Of a stretch of 9,770 nt of DNA, positions 7,100 to 9,770 are shown piece after piece. Position 1 is the first letter of the stretch. The number at the start of each line of letters is the position of its first letter. The DNA lies in the NCBI GenBank assembly GCA_005878415.1, contig VBMM01000042.1, forward strand, positions 1 to 9,770, given 5' to 3'. Origin of the DNA: Methanobacteriota archaeon. Lineage in GTDB: Archaea > Thermoplasmatota > Thermoplasmata > RBG-16-68-12. Position numbers and translations under genes: made by a program. The notes below the pieces were generated by a model. The model was not told the origin of the DNA, did no database searches, and worked only from the letters and a program-made list of their open reading frames with translations.

Positions 7100-7354
7100 A
7101 TGTTTCGAACCAGATGGTCTGAGAAGAGGATCCTGGGCCTCATCGCCGCGCTGGTGGGCCTCGTGGCAGGAATCCTCATCCTGATCGCCGCGACGGCGGG
7201 TCAGGGAGTCTCGCTCCTCAGGGGCAAGGCCCGCTTGGGAGCGTGGATCAACCTCATCATCGGTGTAGCCACCCTCATCCTGCACGGAGGCGTCGGAGGG
7301 ACCGAATCGATCCTCGCGATCGTGAGCGGCGTCCTCGGGCTGCTCGCCGCGTGA
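7100..7354 (+). CDS. Small three-helix membrane protein, function unknown
   Basis: 84 residues. A basic N-terminus (FRTRWSEKR) is followed by three hydrophobic segments at about 11-31, 45-62 and 68-84, joined by a polar loop with RGKAR. The protein is rich in Gly, Ala, Leu and Ile, and helices 1 and 3 carry small-residue patterns that favour tight helix packing. I do not recognise a named family; short proteins of this kind are common and poorly characterised in archaea. I chose ATG 7100 because a box A sits 27 nt upstream and because the 16 extra codons from ATG 7052 have only about 56% G or C in the third position. The basic N-terminus ahead of helix 1 suggests N-in topology with the C-terminus outside. 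The gene ends 15 nt from the convergent regulator. Confidence 0.65.
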   Translation: MFRTRWSEKRILGLIAALVGLVAGILILIAATAGQGVSLLRGKARLGAWINLIIGVATLILHGGVGGTESILAIVSGVLGLLAA

Positions 7355-7369
7355 TCGGTCGCCCACGGA

Positions 7370-7678
7370 TCAGCCGAGCGTCTTGCGGAGTTCCTGGACG
7401 GTCGTCGACATCGAGTCGAGGACGCCCTTCAGGTAGTCGAGGAACTCTTCGAGCCGGTCCGTGGTCACTGCCCCTTCCGGCGAGGGTTTGATGAGGCCTT
7501 CCTGCTCGAGGATCCGGAGCGAGTACCGCACCTTGTGCTGCGGGAAGTTCAGGAGCTCCGAGAGGCGGATGATGCCGATCGGCTGGTTCTCCATGATCGC
7601 CTTGAGCATCGCGACGTGCCGCTGCAGGAGCTTGACCTCGGCCTCGATCTTGCTCGTGAGCGCGCTCCTCCGGGCCAC
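7370..7678 (-). CDS. Winged-helix transcriptional regulator
   Basis: 102 residues from a GTG at 7678, with a strong ribosome binding site GGAGGT (7684-7689) 5 nt upstream. An N-terminal helix (about 8-31) leads into a helix-turn-helix at about 34-63 (IGIIRLSELLNFPQHKVRYS, then LRILEQEGLI), in which helix 3 (HKVRYSLRILE) would contact DNA. Residues 64-73 (KPSPEGAVTT) form a short wing. The C-terminal helix at about 75-100 has heptad-like hydrophobic spacing and probably makes the dimer. I see no ligand domain or metal-binding cysteines, so it likely senses nothing directly or acts through a partner. An inverted repeat at its own predicted transcription start suggests autoregulation. Small stand-alone archaeal winged-helix proteins of this kind are common; the targets are unknown. 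Confidence 0.8.
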   Translation of the reverse strand: MARRSALTSKIEAEVKLLQRHVAMLKAIMENQPIGIIRLSELLNFPQHKVRYSLRILEQEGLIKPSPEGAVTTDRLEEFLDYLKGVLDSMSTTVQELRKTLG

Positions 7679-7689
7679 CGAAAACCTCC

Positions 7690-7704
7690 GCTACAAAGAG
7701 TAGC
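7690..7704. promoter_or_regulatory. Inverted repeat, candidate operator of the winged-helix gene
   Basis: GCTAC-AAAGA-GTAGC is a perfect 5-bp inverted repeat with a 5-nt spacer. On the minus strand it lies between the box A at 7729-7734 and the ribosome binding site at 7684-7689, almost exactly where transcription should start (about 7705). Binding by a dimer would block initiation. As RNA it could instead form a small hairpin just before the ribosome binding site. Confidence 0.45.
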
Positions 7705-7728
7705 ATGGTCCGTGATAACGTGGCCGGT

Positions 7729-7734
7729 CTTAAA
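7729..7734 (-). promoter_or_regulatory. Box A of the winged-helix gene, overlapping the asparaginase stop codon
   Basis: The minus-strand sequence TTTAAG lies about 53 nt upstream of the GTG at 7678, predicting a start near 7705 and a leader of about 27 nt that contains the ribosome binding site. It overlaps the TAA stop of the upstream asparaginase gene (7730-7732), so the regulator can be transcribed separately. Confidence 0.45.
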
Positions 7735-8587
7735 GCGTTCGGCGTCGCTCCGAGACGAACCAGGCCATCGACCGATTGCACGACTCTCCCCATCCTCGAC
7801 GATCCAGGGCGATGACGCCGATCGGCACGTCCTTCGGGAAGAGCGCGAGGCCGCGGTCCGCGGCGCGTTGCGACGTCAACCCGTCCGCGATGCGGTCGTA
7901 CACGAACTTCGAGAGGACGCGCTTCAGGATCTCCTCTCCGATTCCGGTGACGGATACGGCTCCCTTCGGACCCGCGTACAGGCCCGCTCCGAGGATCGGG
8001 GAGTCGCCCACTCGGCCCGGAAGCATGAAGGACGTGCCGCCGGTCGAACTCCCGGCCGCGAAGCGACCGCGACGGTCCCGCGCGACGGCGCCGACCGTGT
8101 CGCGGAGTTCGACGAGTTTCCATTTCCGGGCGTAGCGTGGCAGCCGGCCGTTCCGAATCGCCGCGAGGCTCTCCTCGAGCCGCCGACGCGACTCCGGAGT
8201 CGCGGGGTCGTATGGGTCGTGGCCTTTCGAGCGCGCGAAGGCGACGGCATCCGGGCCGATGAGCAGGACGTGCGGGGTGTCGAACACGTCCCGCGCCACC
8301 CGGATCGGGTTCTTGACGGCTTCGATCGCCGCCACGGCGCCTGCCTCCAGGTCCCCGCCCATCAAGGCGGCGTCCATCTGGATGCGACCGTCCACGCGCA
8401 TGCGTGAGCCGGTCCCGGCGTTCAGCCGCGGATCGTCCTCGAGCAGGACGATCGCCTCGACGACCGCGTCGAGCGCGGAGCGACCACGTTTCAGGAGTGC
8501 CATCCCCCGCGCGCCGGCTGCGTCCGCGGCGTCTTGCACCGACTCATCAGACCCGGCACCGCAATGAGTGAGCAGGAGCGGTCGCAC
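7730..8587 (-). CDS. Isoaspartyl peptidase / L-asparaginase, plant-type Ntn hydrolase
   Basis: 285 residues from GTG 8587. The family (peptidase T2) cleaves itself before a threonine to make alpha and beta chains, then hydrolyses isoaspartyl dipeptides or asparagine in the cytosol. Visible hallmarks are an N-terminal strand PLLLTHCGAGS (usually HGGAG), then NAGTGS and DGRIQMDAALMGG in the alpha chain. The cleavage site and nucleophile are in LRDTVGAVA with Thr164. The beta chain has STGGTSFMLPGRVGDSPILGAGLYA, whose RVGD segment and GAGLYA match substrate-binding loops of the family. The length is typical. A GTG at 8632 would add 15 residues and start directly after the upstream gene's stop; I prefer 8587 because homologs begin just before the first strand and an AT-rich element lies 28 nt upstream. 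The likely role is turnover of damaged aspartyl residues or nitrogen recycling. Confidence 0.9.
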   Translation of the reverse strand: MRPLLLTHCGAGSDESVQDAADAAGARGMALLKRGRSALDAVVEAIVLLEDDPRLNAGTGSRMRVDGRIQMDAALMGGDLEAGAVAAIEAVKNPIRVARDVFDTPHVLLIGPDAVAFARSKGHDPYDPATPESRRRLEESLAAIRNGRLPRYARKWKLVELRDTVGAVARDRRGRFAAGSSTGGTSFMLPGRVGDSPILGAGLYAGPKGAVSVTGIGEEILKRVLSKFVYDRIADGLTSQRAADRGLALFPKDVPIGVIALDRRGWGESCNRSMAWFVSERRRTL

Positions 8588-8591
8588 GGAC

Positions 8592-8607
8592 GCCCGGACG
8601 TCCGGGC
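8592..8607. repeat. Perfect 16-bp palindrome upstream of the asparaginase start
   Basis: GCCCGGACGTCCGGGC is fully self-complementary. It sits 5 bases upstream of the GTG at 8587, between that codon and an AT-rich box-A-like element (minus-strand TTCAAAC, about 8611-8617). If translation began at 8632 it would encode residues of an N-terminal extension instead. It could be an operator at the transcription start, or chance in GC-rich DNA. Confidence 0.6.
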
Positions 8608-8632
8608 CTCGTTTGAATCTTTCTCCGCGCAC

Positions 8633-9028
8633 TCACGCGGCCGGCAACCGCTTCGCCAGATCCTCGACGCGTCCTCGGAGGTTGTCGCGAATCGCGCGGA
8701 GTTCCTGCATCGACTTGCCGGTCGCTCCCGGGACCGGCCAGTCTTCGGCTTTCTCCTTGGCTCCGATTGGACAGCGGTCGAGGCAACCGAACGTGACGAC
8801 GCGCGCCGCATGTTCGATGAGCCCGGGCGTCACGAGGCGAGGCGTCTTCGGGCCGAGGGGGATCCCAATCTCCCGAAGCAAGTCAACGACGATCGGATTA
8901 ATCGCCGGTGCGGCTTGGACGCCCGCACTTTCGGCACGCCAGCCTCGCGGCGCCACGCGGTTGAACATCGCCTCGGAGAGGACGCTCCGAAACGTGTTCT
9001 CGACGCACACGAAGAGCACGAACGGCAT
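8633..9028 (-). CDS. Arsenate reductase / low-molecular-weight protein tyrosine phosphatase family
   Basis: 131 residues from ATG 9028. The N-terminal strand and loop FVLFVCVENTFRS give the CX5R signature, Cys8 to Arg14, that binds phosphate or arsenate. FNRVAP and RAESAGVQ follow as in the family, where the AxSAG segment is conserved. Residues 79-86 (TFGCLDRC) provide Cys82 and Cys86, and EDWPVPGATGKS (95-106) supplies the acidic loop, both as in thioredoxin-coupled ArsC enzymes that reduce arsenate through a cysteine relay. In well-known members the second and third cysteines are about seven residues apart; here they are four apart, so the relay may differ. A protein phosphatase is the alternative. 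A box-A-like element at 9051-9059 is positioned for leaderless expression. No other arsenic genes are visible, and the next gene (asparaginase) follows closely downstream. Confidence 0.85.
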   Translation of the reverse strand: MPFVLFVCVENTFRSVLSEAMFNRVAPRGWRAESAGVQAAPAINPIVVDLLREIGIPLGPKTPRLVTPGLIEHAARVVTFGCLDRCPIGAKEKAEDWPVPGATGKSMQELRAIRDNLRGRVEDLAKRLPAA

Positions 9029-9050
9029 CCATTGGCCGGAGACATCCGCA

Positions 9051-9059
9051 CTTCAAAAA
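9051..9059 (-). promoter_or_regulatory. Box A of the ArsC-like gene
   Basis: The minus-strand sequence TTTTTGAAG is centred 27 nt upstream of the ATG at 9028, the expected spacing for a leaderless archaeal mRNA. It may also drive the asparaginase gene downstream. Confidence 0.5.
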
Positions 9060-9088
9060 CCGTTCGGCGCGCTCCTGACCGCGACAAC

Positions 9089-9096
9089 GTATATGT
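9089..9096 (+). promoter_or_regulatory. Box A candidate for the dolichol-kinase-like gene
   Basis: CGTATATG is the best TATA-like sequence in this 137-base gap between divergent genes. It predicts a start near 9118-9120 and a leader of about 47 nt that includes the GAGGT ribosome binding site at 9154-9158. Confidence 0.45.
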
Positions 9097-9165
9097 CGTC
9101 CAAGGGCATTGAGGCGAACTGGCGCGGCGCAGAGTTCGGCGAAATAGTGCCGCGAGGTCGGAACC

Positions 9166-9747
9166 ATGGAGTGGAGCTCCGCCTTTCGTCGGGCGGTGCA
9201 CATCGTCTCGCCGATCTTTCTCGCGTACTACCTCATCCCAGAGACGCTGCCCGGCGGCATCTCGCGGACTGCCGTCACCCTGCTCTTCCTCGGCACGGCG
9301 GCGTGCATCGAGATCGCGCGCATGGCGCTCGGCATCCCTTTGCTCGGGCTCCGACCGTACGAAGGCCAGCGCGTATCGGCGTACGCGCAAGGCGCCCTCG
9401 GCCTCGCCTTCGGCCTGTTCGTCATCAAGGATCCGAACATCGTGGTCCCGGTGTTCCTCGGCATGGCGTGGATCGATCCGCTGGCGGCGTTCGCCCGCAA
9501 GAGGAAGTGGTCCCGCGGGCTTGTGGTCGCCGCGTATTTCGGGCTGTTCTTTGCCGCGGAGTTCGCGCTCGGCGGCATCCCGTCGTGGTCGGCGCGCTTC
9601 CTGTTCGCCGCCTTGGCCACCGCCGCAGCGACGCTCATGGAGGGCCCGAAGATCCCGCAGGTGGACGATGACTTGCTCATGCAGGTCGTGCCGATGGCGG
9701 TGCTGGCCCTCGCGTACGCCGTATTCCCCGGAGCCGCCTCACCGTAG
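9166..9747 (+). CDS. Dolichol/phytol kinase-like (SEC59/VTE5-type) membrane protein
   Basis: 193 residues from ATG 9166, with GAGGT (9154-9158) 7 nt upstream. It is strongly hydrophobic, with about six or seven membrane segments. Family hallmarks are the N-terminal RRAVHI (8-13, compare the RKxxHI start), EIAR at 49-52, RPYEGQRVSAYAQGALG at 63-79, a cytosolic loop WIDPLAAFARKRK at 102-114, and EGPKIPQVDDDLLMQVVP at 159-176, which resembles the E...DDN(L) nucleotide-binding end of CTP-dependent polyprenol kinases. Such enzymes phosphorylate dolichol or phytol in the membrane, providing lipid carriers for glycosylation or isoprenoid salvage. The usual GDxxAA of the loop is here IDPLAA, and the protein is at the short end, so substrate and activity are uncertain. 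The related CDP-diacylglycerol synthases are an alternative. Confidence 0.7.
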   Translation: MEWSSAFRRAVHIVSPIFLAYYLIPETLPGGISRTAVTLLFLGTAACIEIARMALGIPLLGLRPYEGQRVSAYAQGALGLAFGLFVIKDPNIVVPVFLGMAWIDPLAAFARKRKWSRGLVVAAYFGLFFAAEFALGGIPSWSARFLFAALATAAATLMEGPKIPQVDDDLLMQVVPMAVLALAYAVFPGAASP

Positions 9748-9770
9748 GACTTCGAGCTTCCCGTACTTGC
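9739..9770 (-). CDS. C-terminal end of a minus-strand gene (partial)
   Basis: Reading leftward from the window edge gives KYGKLEVLR and then a TGA at 9739-9741. Third codon positions are mostly G or C. The frame would overlap the last 9 bases of the convergent kinase-like gene. Nine residues are too few to assign a function, and this could be chance. Confidence 0.35.
   Translation of the reverse strand, partial: KYGKLEVLR

Noticed and set aside
7275..8123. 282-codon minus-strand frame spanning the regulator and asparaginase
   Set aside because: It crosses two recognisable genes in the wrong frame and has no start signal or domain pattern.
8568..9671. Long plus-strand frames (also 8534-9112) over the ArsC and asparaginase region
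   Set aside because: They run opposite the recognised CX5R protein and then out of frame with the kinase-like gene; the translations are Arg-rich and unfolded in character.
1..9770. CRISPR array, insertion sequence or phage genes
   Set aside because: I found no regularly spaced repeats, no transposase or integrase motifs and no terminal inverted repeats.

Overview
This window looks like chromosomal DNA of a high-GC archaeon, most likely an uncultivated Thermoplasmatota-type euryarchaeon; the lineage is inferred. The evidence is two tRNA genes without encoded CCA, one carrying an archaeal bulge-helix-bulge intron, together with AT-rich box A elements about 27 nt upstream of several start codons (leaderless style), DUF11-type secreted proteins, an Lhr-like helicase start and a dolichol-kinase-like membrane enzyme. 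Real genes use mostly G or C at codon position 3, so long open frames appear opposite them and are ignored.

Layout. Bases 1-180 (minus) hold the first 60 codons of a DEAD/Lhr-type helicase. Bases 337-4482 (plus) encode a 1381-residue secreted, single-pass membrane protein with six DUF11-like domains outside and a small conserved globular domain inside. A CAU-anticodon tRNA (4498-4602, minus) carries a 31-nt intron in its T loop. Bases 4603-5632 contain a frameshifted gene remnant and an ambiguous stretch. Bases 5633-6763 (plus) encode a membrane-anchored five-bladed propeller resembling glycosidases. tRNA-Asn (6799-6872, minus) follows. Then come a small three-helix membrane protein (7100-7354, plus), a winged-helix regulator (7370-7678, minus), an isoaspartyl peptidase/L-asparaginase (7730-8587, minus), an arsenate-reductase/LMW-phosphatase protein (8633-9028, minus), a dolichol/phytol-kinase-like protein (9166-9747, plus), and the tail of a minus-strand gene at the right edge.

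How they may work together. The left half is a cell-surface region: two anchored extracellular proteins, the larger rich in N-glycosylation sequons. The polyprenol-kinase-like gene on the right could feed the lipid carrier for such glycosylation, but this is inference only. The minus-strand regulator, asparaginase and ArsC-like genes lie head to tail, but each has its own candidate promoter. The most notable observations are the T-loop tRNA intron with a near-textbook splice motif, the DUF11 protein coupling the outside to a cytoplasmic longin/roadblock-like domain, the decaying gene at 4679-5227, and an inverted repeat at the predicted transcription start of the regulator.
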